The notes under the pieces: generated by a model | The model's database searches: none | The model's input: only the letters and a program-made list of their open reading frames with translations | Told to the model about the DNA's origin: nothing | Made by a program: the position numbers and the translations under genes | Shown: piece after piece, positions 49,711-57,628 of the stretch | How the letters are laid out: each line of letters opens with the position of its first letter | Numbering within the stretch: the first letter of the stretch is position 1 | Origin: Bradyrhizobium sp. 132 | GTDB lineage: Bacteria > Pseudomonadota > Alphaproteobacteria > Rhizobiales > Xanthobacteraceae | Assembly: GCF_023074185.1 (NCBI RefSeq) | Contig: NZ_JADPKY010000159.1 | Coordinates: forward strand, 62,001 to 126,000 | Length of the DNA: 64,000 nucleotides | Direction: 5' to 3'

Positions 49711-50706
49711 ATGACTTCCAGCAAAGTTCCGGCCCTGGCCGCGCGAATCGAGCGCTTTCCCATCGCGGGCAGTTTCACCATCAGCCGGGGCGCCAAGACC
49801 GAGGCCGTAACCGTCGTGGCCGAGGTGAGCCGGGACGGCCTGATCGGCCGCGGCGAATGCGTGCCCTATCCCCGCTACGGCGAAACGCCCGAGGTAACCC
49901 TAGCCGCCATCCAGGCCATGCAGGAGGCCGTGGCGAGCGGACTCACCCGGCGGACCCTGCAAGCCGCCATGCCGCCCGGTGCGGCCCGCAATGCCCTGGA
50001 TTGCGCCCTGATCGATCTGGAAGCCAAGGCGGCGGGGCTGCGGGCCTGGAGCCTGCTCGACCGCCCGGTGCCGGGCGAGCGCACCACGGCCTACACGATC
50101 TCGCTGGGCACCCCCGAGGCCATGGCGGCGGCGACCGCCAAAGCGGCGCACCGGCCGCTGCTCAAGATCAAGCTCGGCGGTGACGGCGACGGGGAGCGGA
50201 TCGCGGCGGTGCGCAAGGCGGCCCCCGAATCCGAGCTGATCGTGGACGCAAACGAGGCCTGGACCGAGGCCAATCTGGAGCACAATCTCGCGGCCTGCGA
50301 GGCCGCCGGCGTCACCCTGGTCGAGCAGCCGCTACCGGCCGGCAAGGACGACGCGCTGGCGCGGATCAAACGGCCGCTCGCGGTCTGCGCCGACGAGAGC
50401 GTGCATGACCGCCACTCGCTCGCACCCTTGCGTGAGCGCTACGACGCCGTGAACATCAAGCTCGACAAGACCGGCGGCCTCACCGAGGCGCTGGCGATGG
50501 CCGATGCCGCGCAGGCGCTCGGCTTCGAGATCATGATCGGCTGCATGGTCGCAACCTCGCTGTCGATGGCGCCTGCAATGCTGGTGACGCCGCAGGCCCG
50601 CTTCGTCGATCTCGACGGCCCGCTGCTGCTGGCGCGCGACCGCGATCATGGTCTTCGGTATGACGACAGTCTGGTCTATCCGCCGGATTCTTCGCTCTGG
50701 GGATGA
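49711..50706 (+). CDS. dipeptide epimerase (L-Ala-D/L-Glu epimerase-like)
   Basis: 331 residues, enolase superfamily, muconate lactonizing subgroup. The catalytic pair is in RPLLKIKLGGDGDG (K-x-K, about 151/153) with the second base Lys in VNIKLDKTGG (about 253-257). Metal ligands fall in LIVDANEAW, TLVEQPLP and CADESVHD. Such enzymes epimerise L-Ala-D-Glu from peptidoglycan recycling to L-Ala-L-Glu. The start ATG 49711 is 143 bases from divergent mlaE. Its 3' end overlaps the convergent MFS gene by 31 bases. Confidence 0.87.
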   Translation: MTSSKVPALAARIERFPIAGSFTISRGAKTEAVTVVAEVSRDGLIGRGECVPYPRYGETPEVTLAAIQAMQEAVASGLTRRTLQAAMPPGAARNALDCALIDLEAKAAGLRAWSLLDRPVPGERTTAYTISLGTPEAMAAATAKAAHRPLLKIKLGGDGDGERIAAVRKAAPESELIVDANEAWTEANLEHNLAACEAAGVTLVEQPLPAGKDDALARIKRPLAVCADESVHDRHSLAPLRERYDAVNIKLDKTGGLTEALAMADAAQALGFEIMIGCMVATSLSMAPAMLVTPQARFVDLDGPLLLARDRDHGLRYDDSLVYPPDSSLWG

Positions 50707-51872
50707 GCTCTCAGCCGGTGCCGCGCCGACCAGATCAGAAGTGCACCGGCGCCGGCCATCGCAGCCATGACGTAATACAGGCCGTCGCCGATGCGGGCGT
50801 AGATCGCGCCTGACGCGATCGAGGTGGTCGCACCCAGCAGCCCGTTGCACGCGGCGTAGTAGCCCTGCCCCCGCGCGATCTGATGCGACGGCACGCGCTG
50901 CACCAGGAGATTCATGGTGCCGAGGATGGTCATCCCGAAGGTCAGGCCGTGGCCGAGCTGTACGACCGCGAGCAGCGCAAGCGGCGGATCGTGCGCGGTG
51001 ACGACCCAGCGCACCACCGCGCTCGCGCCCCCGATCGCCATGAGCGAGGACGGGTGCAGCGAGAAGCGCGGCGACAGCGCGAACACGATGATCTCGGCGA
51101 TGACGCCCAGCGTCCAGAGGCCCGCGATCGTCAGCCCGCCGAGGCCCTGGGCCTGCCAGTTGATGGCCGAGAACGTATAGTAGGCGACGTGACTGCCCTG
51201 GATCAGCGCGGCGGAAACGATGATGGCCCAGAAGCCGGCATCGTGCAGCAGCGCCTTGCCGGCGCGCGCCGCTGTCGTCCTTCGCCTGACATCGTCGAGC
51301 GGCTGCAGCAAAAGGCTGGCGGCGACCGCAACAACGGTCCAAGCGACGATGACCCAGATCAGATCGCGCGCCGCGATGTGGTCTACGAGATAGCCGCAGG
51401 CGAGCGAGCCGGCGGCGAATGCTGCCGAGCCCCACAGCCGCACCGGTCCGTAGTCGAGCCCGTAACGGGCGACACCGCGCAGCGCATAGGCGTCGGTCAG
51501 CGGGGTCGTCGGCGTCCACATCATGCAGGTCAGCGCGTAGATCAGGAACAGCGCCAGCGGCTGCCCCTGCAGGCCGACGGCTGTAAATCCGATCGCCGTC
51601 GCCAGCACGGAGACCATGATGCCGGCGCGAATGGCATGTCGCTTTTCGGCAAGGGCCGTGATTTGCGGCAGCGTGGTGAAGCGCGTGATCGCCGGCAGCG
51701 CGTTGATGAGGCCGATCCAGGCCGCGTCGATGCCGATCGCCTTCAGCCAGACCGGAAAGAACGGCAGATGCGTACCCGACACCGCGAACACGGCCGAGTA
51801 GAACACGGCGAGGCTCACGGCGAATCGCCGCTTCTGAGATACCGCGATGGGGATTTGTGATTCGGGTGCCAT
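50676..51872 (-). CDS. MFS transporter, HcaT/LacY-like branch
   Basis: 398 residues, about 12 helices. Segments FAVSGTHLPFFPVWLKAIGI and GLINALPAITRFTTLPQITA at the N-terminus and YGLDYGPVRLWGSAAFAAGS in the middle match the nucleoside/phenylpropionate (HcaT) and LacY-like MFS. Substrate unknown; an import role is likely. The start ATG 51872 gives a normal 12-helix protein. It diverges from the Ala/Glu-rich protein gene with 75 bases between. The stop lies inside the epimerase gene. Confidence 0.87.
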   Translation of the reverse strand: MAPESQIPIAVSQKRRFAVSLAVFYSAVFAVSGTHLPFFPVWLKAIGIDAAWIGLINALPAITRFTTLPQITALAEKRHAIRAGIMVSVLATAIGFTAVGLQGQPLALFLIYALTCMMWTPTTPLTDAYALRGVARYGLDYGPVRLWGSAAFAAGSLACGYLVDHIAARDLIWVIVAWTVVAVAASLLLQPLDDVRRRTTAARAGKALLHDAGFWAIIVSAALIQGSHVAYYTFSAINWQAQGLGGLTIAGLWTLGVIAEIIVFALSPRFSLHPSSLMAIGGASAVVRWVVTAHDPPLALLAVVQLGHGLTFGMTILGTMNLLVQRVPSHQIARGQGYYAACNGLLGATTSIASGAIYARIGDGLYYVMAAMAGAGALLIWSARHRLRAHPQSEESGG

Positions 51873-51947
51873 CAAACCAATTGCGATTCGGTCGATATCG
51901 TGGTGATCGTTACTGTAACGCGCCGTGATTTGCGCGACGAGATTGAC

Positions 51948-53327
51948 ATGGCCAACGAAGCATTCGCCCTCTCGCCTATGTCTGCCCGCGCGGCCGAGCC
52001 GAACGAGCAGGATTACGACGCGATCCGCGAAGCCTTCATGGAGACCGCGCGCGGCCGCTGGTTCCTCGGTGAATACGCCAAGCGCAACCGCAATGCGGAC
52101 ACCCGCATGGTGCTCGACGCGGTCGCGAAAATCGAAGAAACCCTTGCGACACAGCGCCAACCCGTCGTCGAGGACCGCCTGCCCGAGGCGCTGGTCGCAA
52201 TCCGGCACGCGATCCGCGAAGCCGAGACGATCGCAATCGCGGCCCTCGATCCCGCGGCGATCGAGGCGAGCCTCGCGCCGATCCCGCGCGGCCTCCGCAT
52301 CATCAAGGAGATCTCCTGGCGCTGGCGCGAGATCGGCGCCGATGGGCGAATCTGCGACCTTATTGATTCGCAGCTTGCCTCCATCGAGGCGGCCTGCGCG
52401 CAAGTTTCGACCATCGACCCCCGTACCGACCTCAAGGCCGCATTCGATCTGCTCATGGACCGGATCGACCAGATCGACGGCGACGCAACGCCGCAGGCTG
52501 CGCACCCCTCGCCGGCCGCGGTGCAGGACGCGCCGTCGTCCGCGGCGGAAGCTCCGCTTGCGGAGGTCGCGCCTGCCGCAATGGCCAGCGAAGCAGCCGT
52601 GGCTTTTGCGGAGGCGCCGCAGGACATAGCAGCGATCGAGCCCGAAGCAGCCGTGGAAGCGGCCGGCGTCGCTGAAGCCTTCTCCGTTGCCGAGCAGGCG
52701 ATGGACGCCGCCCTGGAGCCGGAGATCGTCGCCGAGAGCCAGACCGCGCCTGAAGCCGCCGCTTTTGAAGAGCCGGCCGCTGAGCCCGCCGCCTTCGCCG
52801 AGGTGACGGACGAATTTTCGCTCGACGCCGCCGCGGAAGCCGAGCACGAGGCCATACTCGAGGCCATCGCACTGGAGATGGCCGCGCCCGATCCGGAGTT
52901 CGACGAGATCATCGAGCCGGTCGAGATGGAAGCGGCCATTCCGGAGCAGGTGGTTGCGGAGGCCGCAGCGCCCATTGCAGCCGAGATGCCGGAGCCGATC
53001 GGACTTGAGCCCGCCGCTCCGCCGGTCGTGGAGGAGCCCATAGAGGAAGCGCCGATCGCGATGGAATCGCTTGCGCGCCTCACCAACGCCATTGCGGAAG
53101 CCGCCGCCGAAGTGATGGAGCAGCCGGCGTCGGCCATGGCAGCCGCCGCGACATTCGGCGCAGCGCCGAGCACGACGCTGCCGATGCCCTCGCCGGTCCC
53201 GGAAGCCTCACTCGGCGCCACCATCCTCGCCAGCGGCATCCTGCAAAAGCCCCGCGCCGCCGCAAACGATCCCATGGCGCCGATCCGCCGCATGACCCAG
53301 GCCGAGAAGATCGCGTTCTTCTCGTAA
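51948..53327 (+). CDS. hypothetical Ala/Glu-rich protein with conserved N-terminal helical domain
   Basis: 459 residues from ATG 51948. Residues ~20-165 look like a folded helical domain: DYDAIREAFMETARGRWFLG, EYAKRNRNADTRMVLDAV and GLRIIKEISWRWREIGADGR. Residues ~175-410 are low-complexity Ala/Glu/Pro sequence with many acidic residues. The last ~50 contain ASGILQKPRAAAND and end with RRMTQAEKIAFFS, which looks like a conserved short peptide. I cannot name the family. The acidic linker with conserved ends suggests an adaptor or scaffold, but that is a guess. No signal or membrane segment. Confidence 0.7.
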   Translation: MANEAFALSPMSARAAEPNEQDYDAIREAFMETARGRWFLGEYAKRNRNADTRMVLDAVAKIEETLATQRQPVVEDRLPEALVAIRHAIREAETIAIAALDPAAIEASLAPIPRGLRIIKEISWRWREIGADGRICDLIDSQLASIEAACAQVSTIDPRTDLKAAFDLLMDRIDQIDGDATPQAAHPSPAAVQDAPSSAAEAPLAEVAPAAMASEAAVAFAEAPQDIAAIEPEAAVEAAGVAEAFSVAEQAMDAALEPEIVAESQTAPEAAAFEEPAAEPAAFAEVTDEFSLDAAAEAEHEAILEAIALEMAAPDPEFDEIIEPVEMEAAIPEQVVAEAAAPIAAEMPEPIGLEPAAPPVVEEPIEEAPIAMESLARLTNAIAEAAAEVMEQPASAMAAAATFGAAPSTTLPMPSPVPEASLGATILASGILQKPRAAANDPMAPIRRMTQAEKIAFFS

Positions 53328-53347
53328 GGGGACGCGGCATGCTCCGT

Positions 53348-53469
53348 CTCGTGTCCCGGACAAGCGAAGCGCAGATCCGGGACCCAGGAGCCACAGCTTC
53401 CGTCGCAACGTGGGCCCCGGCTCTGCAGCGCACCGTCGAAGAGACGCTGCGCTGCGTCCGGGGCACGAG
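53348..53469. repeat. dispersed repeat C (copy 3, inverted)
   Basis: Starts with CTCGTGTCCCGGA and ends with GTCCGGGGCACGAG, the reverse of copies 1 and 2, with internal TCCGGGACCCAGGAG and GTGGGCCCCGGCTCTGCAG. About 15 bases shorter than the other two. Confidence 0.85.
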
Positions 53470-53499
53470 AGCGGAGTGAGGAGAACACTCTCTCCTCAA

Positions 53500-53606
53500 C
53501 GTCATTGCGAGTTGGGACCGGCATTGAGGAGCCGGCGAAGCAATCCAGATTGTCACCGCGGAAAGACTCTGGACTGCTTCGCTACGCCGCTACGCTAGGA
53601 ATGACG
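53500..53606. repeat. dispersed inverted repeat B (copy 2, degenerate)
   Basis: CGTCATTGCGA at the left and GGAATGACG at the right, with internal GCGAAGCAATCCAGA and TCTGGACTGCTTCGC. The arms are interrupted, unlike the perfect copy at 14846. Confidence 0.8.
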
Positions 53607-53618
53607 GATGATCAGCGA

Positions 53619-53978
53619 TCACCCGCAATTCCACACCGCGCCGATCGGTGTCCGCGTCCAGCACGGCCCAAAACTGCCGCCATTGTAGCGGCCGCCGCCA
53701 AAGCCGGGCCGGCCGAAATAGCGCCACTCGCCGTCCCAGCCGTAATATTGGGGGACCGGATCGATGTACCAATGGCGCCGGTCGCTGCGCGACATCCGCC
53801 GCATCGCTTCCTTCTGCTTATAGAGCGGAACGCTGTTGCTGAGCGGCTGGCGATAGCCCGGCAGGAAGCCGTAGCCATGCCAGGCTTGCTTGGGACGCTT
53901 TTGAATTGACGCGGCCGGCGCGACAGCCGGCAGCAGCGACAGGATGACAGCAACAGACAGACACATAAGGCGCGACAT
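53619..53978 (-). CDS. small exported Tyr/Gly/Trp-rich protein
   Basis: 119 residues from ATG 53978, chosen because it begins a signal peptide (LMCLSVAVILSLLPAVAPAA); an upstream start at 54014 would bury it. The mature part is aromatic and Gly-rich, with YYGWDGEWRYFGRPGFGGG and a C-terminal pair of cysteines (FGPCWTRTPIGAVWNCG). No family recognised. Similar short aromatic exported proteins are common in Bradyrhizobium; the role is unknown. Confidence 0.75.
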   Translation of the reverse strand: MSRLMCLSVAVILSLLPAVAPAASIQKRPKQAWHGYGFLPGYRQPLSNSVPLYKQKEAMRRMSRSDRRHWYIDPVPQYYGWDGEWRYFGRPGFGGGRYNGGSFGPCWTRTPIGAVWNCG

Positions 53979-54077
53979 GGATTGACGATAGACAGTCGAG
54001 TCCGGGAACGCCATTCAAATTCGAGTGCCAAGCTATTTGCACGATCGCGCACCAATCGGGATGGTCGGAGCATTCCC

Positions 54078-54521
54078 CTAGCTGACCACACCCTTCCTGA
54101 TCAGGAAGCATCCGTAACCCCTGCTGTCGCCGACCTGCACGACGCCAAAGCTCGCTGCCGCTGCCCGGTAAAAATCCGGCCGCGCGAGTTTTCCGGGCGT
54201 GACGGGGCGGCCGACGGCGCGTTCGATCTCGGCCAGCACCACACGCTGTACGTCGGGGACGCGGTCGGGATCGTCGACCGGCACCATCACGCGCACCGGA
54301 TCGGGATCGAAATCGTCGAGCGGGTAGACTGACATGATGGCGCGGATCGCGGTCTCCATGGTCATGCCCGGCAACTGGATCAGGCGCTGCGACGCCGTGC
54401 TCTGCGCGATGCGGGTTGCCGGGTGATTGGCATCGACGAAAACGAGGTCGTCGCCGTGGCCCATGGCCGCGAGCAGCCAGAGCAGGTCGGGCGTGAGGAT
54501 GGGATCAATCGACTTCAACAT
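54078..54521 (-). CDS. RbsD/FucU family sugar mutarotase-like protein
   Basis: 147 residues. The N-terminus MLKSIDPILTPDLLWLLAAM followed by GHGDDLVFVDANHPA is the RbsD/FucU hallmark, with the catalytic His in GHGD. A C-terminal Tyr/Asn-like segment (DFYRAAAASFGVVQVGDSRG) also fits. These proteins interconvert anomers of ribose or fucose. No sugar transporter or kinase gene is near. The ATG 54521 start matches the family N-terminus; AAGGAA lies about 10 bases upstream. Two CRP/FNR-like boxes lie 86-126 bases upstream. Confidence 0.88.
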   Translation of the reverse strand: MLKSIDPILTPDLLWLLAAMGHGDDLVFVDANHPATRIAQSTASQRLIQLPGMTMETAIRAIMSVYPLDDFDPDPVRVMVPVDDPDRVPDVQRVVLAEIERAVGRPVTPGKLARPDFYRAAAASFGVVQVGDSRGYGCFLIRKGVVS

Positions 54522-54606
54522 GTGACGGCATTTCCTTGAAAAGCATGTCATCGCCGGCGACCCGGCCCGGCCGGACACCGGCCGCTCACCCTAGCAGGTT
54601 CCAAGC

Positions 54607-54647
54607 GTGATTCAGATCACGTAGGCCACAATGGTGATCGCGATCAC
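54607..54647. promoter_or_regulatory. two CRP/FNR-like boxes in the fucU-caspase divergent region
   Basis: GTGA-TTCAGA-TCAC (54607-54620) and GTGA-TCGCGA-TCAC (54634-54647) both match the GTGA-N6-TCAC core; the second is a perfect palindrome. Their centres are 27 bases apart. They lie 76-116 bases before the caspase-like gene and 86-126 before the fucU-like gene. Confidence 0.5.
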
Positions 54648-54722
54648 GGACCAAAGGCTCGAACGCGGCCAAGCTTCCTCGCAACCAATCTCGTATCGAG
54701 ATCAGTGCCAGAGGAGCACACC

Positions 54723-56342
54723 ATGTTCCCCCTAAAGCCTTTCCTGATGACTGCGGGCCTCGTGGGAAGCCTGTTCGGCTTCGCCTGCGGCCCTGTTTCC
54801 GCGCAAGTCGCCCCGGTCGAGCCGGCTCCCACCGCGCTGCAAGGCCCTGAGCAGCGGGTCGCGCTGGTGATCGGCAATTCGAACTACCAGAACGCGCCGC
54901 AGCTCGCCAACCCCGACAATGACGCGGAGTCGATGGCGAAGTTCCTGAACTCGGCCGGCTTCGAAGTGGTCGCCGCGACCGACCTGACTCAGAACGACAT
55001 GCTTCGCGTGGTGCAGGACTTCTCCGCCAAAGTGTCAGCGCGCGGTCCGAACACCGTGGCGATGGTCTATTACGCCGGTCACGGCGTGCAGCTCGCCGGC
55101 GAGAATTACCTCGTTCCCGTCGATGCCAAGGTCTCGAGTCAGACCGAGCTGGTCAATAATTCGGTGCGTCTGGTCGACGTGATGTCGACGCTGGAGACGA
55201 TCCCGAGCCGCATGCGCATCGTCATCCTCGACGCCTGCCGCAACAACCCCTTCCCCAACGTCAACGACGCCGGCCGCGGCTTGGCCATCGTCGATGCCCC
55301 GAACGGCTCGATCGTCGGCTACTCGACCGCGCCAGGCGCCGAAGCGCAGGACGGCATCGGCGGCCACAGCCCCTACACGCAAGCCTTCCTCAACGTTGCG
55401 CGCGAGCCCAACGTCCCGATCGAGCAGCTGTTCAAGCGCGTGCGCCTCGAAGTGAACCAGACCACCAGCGGCGCACAGATCCCCTGGGAGAGCTCGTCGC
55501 TGACCTCTGACTTCACCTTCTTCGGCGACACCGCTGTTGCCGCCAACCGCGCGCCGGTGAATGCGCCGGTCGTGCAGATGGCCTCCAACCTGCCGAGCCG
55601 CTCGACGCGCCAGGCCTATGACTACGTCGTGTCCGAAGCCCGTCCGGAGTACTATCAGGAGTTCATCACGATGTATCCGCACGACCCGCTGTGCGATCAC
55701 GTCCGCTGGCTGCTCAACAACCTGCTGCTCTCGCAGGCCTGGCACAAGGCGGTGCTCGCGAACTCGCCGCTCGGCTACAAGAACTTCTACGACAGCTACG
55801 GCAACACGCCCTATGCGCAGGTCGCGCTGAAGCTCCAGATGCAGCCGAAGCAGATCCCCTTGATGCAGGCGACCAAGTTCCTGGCGCCGCAGAACATCAA
55901 CCCGACCTTCAAGATCGGCAATCTCGGCCAGCCCAAATACATGCCGCTGCAGGGCAATGGTGGGTCGCAGATCAACGGCAATCTGCCGATCGTGCAGAAG
56001 CCGGGCGACAACAACGGCATCGGCAAGCTCGGCAATGGCGGCACTGCCAACGGCGCTCCTGGCAAGATCGTGAGCATGCCGGTGAATGTCGGCAAGGGCG
56101 GCACGAACGTCGGTGCGAAGCCGGTCACAGTTCAAACCCAGAACAATCCGATCCGCATCAACAACGGCGCGAAGATCAACAACAACCCGGTGAACAAGGT
56201 GCAGATCCAGAACAACTCCCACCCGCAGTTCAACACGACCAACCGGATCGGCAATGGCGGCAGCAACAATTTTCGCCAGTCGATGAACCAGAGCCAGGGC
56301 AACAACGGTGGTGGCAACAATCGCCGGAGCTTCGTGCACTGA
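54723..56342 (+). CDS. exported caspase-like (peptidase C14) protein with Asn/Gly-rich tail
   Basis: 539 residues from ATG 54723, with GAGGAG 6 bases upstream. Residues 1-28 are a signal peptide (FLMTAGLVGSLFGFACGPVS, then AQV). Residues 44-275 are the caspase p20-like fold: RVALVIGNSNYQNAPQL, the catalytic His120 in MVYYAGHGVQ and Cys172 in VILDACRNNPF. Residues ~285-385 form a helical region (YDYVVSEARPEYYQEF, HVRWLLNNLLL). The remaining ~150 are Asn/Gly-rich and low complexity. Bacterial members cleave proteins after basic residues; this one should act in the periplasm or at the surface. No named partner genes. Confidence 0.88.
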   Translation: MFPLKPFLMTAGLVGSLFGFACGPVSAQVAPVEPAPTALQGPEQRVALVIGNSNYQNAPQLANPDNDAESMAKFLNSAGFEVVAATDLTQNDMLRVVQDFSAKVSARGPNTVAMVYYAGHGVQLAGENYLVPVDAKVSSQTELVNNSVRLVDVMSTLETIPSRMRIVILDACRNNPFPNVNDAGRGLAIVDAPNGSIVGYSTAPGAEAQDGIGGHSPYTQAFLNVAREPNVPIEQLFKRVRLEVNQTTSGAQIPWESSSLTSDFTFFGDTAVAANRAPVNAPVVQMASNLPSRSTRQAYDYVVSEARPEYYQEFITMYPHDPLCDHVRWLLNNLLLSQAWHKAVLANSPLGYKNFYDSYGNTPYAQVALKLQMQPKQIPLMQATKFLAPQNINPTFKIGNLGQPKYMPLQGNGGSQINGNLPIVQKPGDNNGIGKLGNGGTANGAPGKIVSMPVNVGKGGTNVGAKPVTVQTQNNPIRINNGAKINNNPVNKVQIQNNSHPQFNTTNRIGNGGSNNFRQSMNQSQGNNGGGNNRRSFVH

Positions 56343-56365
56343 TCGCGCGGAGAAGAAGGTGCGCT

Positions 56366-56485
56366 CCCTCCCCCGCTTGCGGGGGAGGGTTGGGGAGAGG
56401 GTGCTTCCGCACAGAGACTCCCCAAGAGGAAACAGCCCCCACCCGGCGCTTCGCGCCGACCTCCCCCGCAAGCGGGAGAGGTTGC
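56366..56485. repeat. dispersed GC-rich hairpin repeat E
   Basis: CCCTCCCCCGC (56366-56376) pairs with GCGGGGGAGGG (56379-56389). A second block at 56441-56485 has GGCGCTTCGCGCC and CCTCCCCCGCAAGCGGGAGAGG. These are the sort of short GC hairpins scattered in Bradyrhizobium intergenic DNA. Confidence 0.75.
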
Positions 56486-56528
56486 ACCGAGCAAGCGGCA
56501 AGTTCGAATCCACCAACGAAAATACAGA

Positions 56529-56558
56529 AAGGGGCAGAGCGGCAACGCTCTGCCCCTT
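56529..56558. terminator. bidirectional terminator between the caspase and dehydratase genes
   Basis: A perfect 13-bp stem AAGGGGCAGAGCG/CGCTCTGCCCCTT (56529-56541 with 56546-56558) with a GCAA loop, followed by CTTCTTCAT; AAA precedes it for the reverse strand. Confidence 0.92.
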
Positions 56559-56581
56559 CTTCATATGAGACGATTAGAAAA

Positions 56582-57565
56582 TCAGGCCACCAGCTCCGCG
56601 AACAGATCGGCATCGACATTGCCGCCGGAGAGCACGATGACGACGTTCTTGCCGGCAACATCAAGACGCCCCGCAAGCAGCGCGGCCAATCCTACCGCTC
56701 CGCCCGGCTCGACCACGAGCTTCAGCTCGCGATAGGCGAATGCGACGGCCGCGCCAACTTCCTTGTCCGACGCGGTCACGCCGCGCGCGAGCAGCTTGCT
56801 GTTGATCGCAAACGTCATCTCGCCTGGGATCAGGGCCATCAGCGCATCGCAGATGGTGCGGCCTGCCGGCCCGTGCGGCTCGCGATGACCTGCGGTCAGC
56901 GAAAGGCCGTGATCGTCGAACGACTCGGGCTCGGCGACGACGATTTGGGCCAGCGGATAGCGCGCCTTTACTGCCGTCGCGACGCCCGCGATCAGGCCAC
57001 CGCCGGAGGCCGGCGCGACCACGATGTCAGGGGCGAGACCGAGCGCTGCCATGTCTTCCGCAATCTCGCGACCGGCAGTGCCTTGGCCTGCGATCACGAA
57101 GGGATCGTCATAGGGCCTGACCAGCGTTGCGCCGCGCTTCTCGGCGATGCCGCGCGAGATCGCCTCGCGGTCGTCGCGATCGCGGTCGTACAGCACGACC
57201 TCGGCGCCATAGGATTTGGTGCGCTCGCGCTTGGACAGCGGCGCATCCGCGGGCATCACGATAGTCGCCTGCATGTCGAGGATTTTTGCCGCCGCCGCCA
57301 CACCCTGGGCATGGTTGCCGGAGGAGAACGCGACCACGCCACCGGCGCGCTTGTCCTGCGGGATCGAGGCGACCTTGTTGAAAGCACCGCGAAACTTGAA
57401 CGAACCGGTGCGCTGGAGCATCTCCGGCTTCAGGAACACCTTCGCGCCGACGCGCTCGTTGAGCACGGGAAAGGACAGCAGCGGGGTGCGGACCGCGAAG
57501 GGCGCGATCACGCGCGCTGCGGCATCGATATCGGCAGGGCCGATCGGGAGGAGCTGTTCGGTCAT
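56582..57565 (-). CDS. threonine/serine dehydratase-like PLP enzyme
   Basis: 327 residues, tryptophan-synthase-beta fold. Schiff-base Lys57 is in RTGSFKFRGA; the substrate loop is FSSGNHAQG; the phosphate-binding Gly-rich loop is ASGGGLIAGV; and the C-terminal VLSGGNVD contacts the ring. It deaminates threonine or serine to a 2-oxo acid, or acts as a serine/aspartate racemase; with no ACT regulatory domain it is the short, catabolic or racemase-like type. It ends at the shared terminator. Confidence 0.9.
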   Translation of the reverse strand: MTEQLLPIGPADIDAAARVIAPFAVRTPLLSFPVLNERVGAKVFLKPEMLQRTGSFKFRGAFNKVASIPQDKRAGGVVAFSSGNHAQGVAAAAKILDMQATIVMPADAPLSKRERTKSYGAEVVLYDRDRDDREAISRGIAEKRGATLVRPYDDPFVIAGQGTAGREIAEDMAALGLAPDIVVAPASGGGLIAGVATAVKARYPLAQIVVAEPESFDDHGLSLTAGHREPHGPAGRTICDALMALIPGEMTFAINSKLLARGVTASDKEVGAAVAFAYRELKLVVEPGGAVGLAALLAGRLDVAGKNVVIVLSGGNVDADLFAELVA

Positions 57566-57628
57566 AGCCGACCATATCGCGGCTATCGAGGCGCGGGCAA
57601 GACACCTCCACGCGAGGATTTCTTCCGC

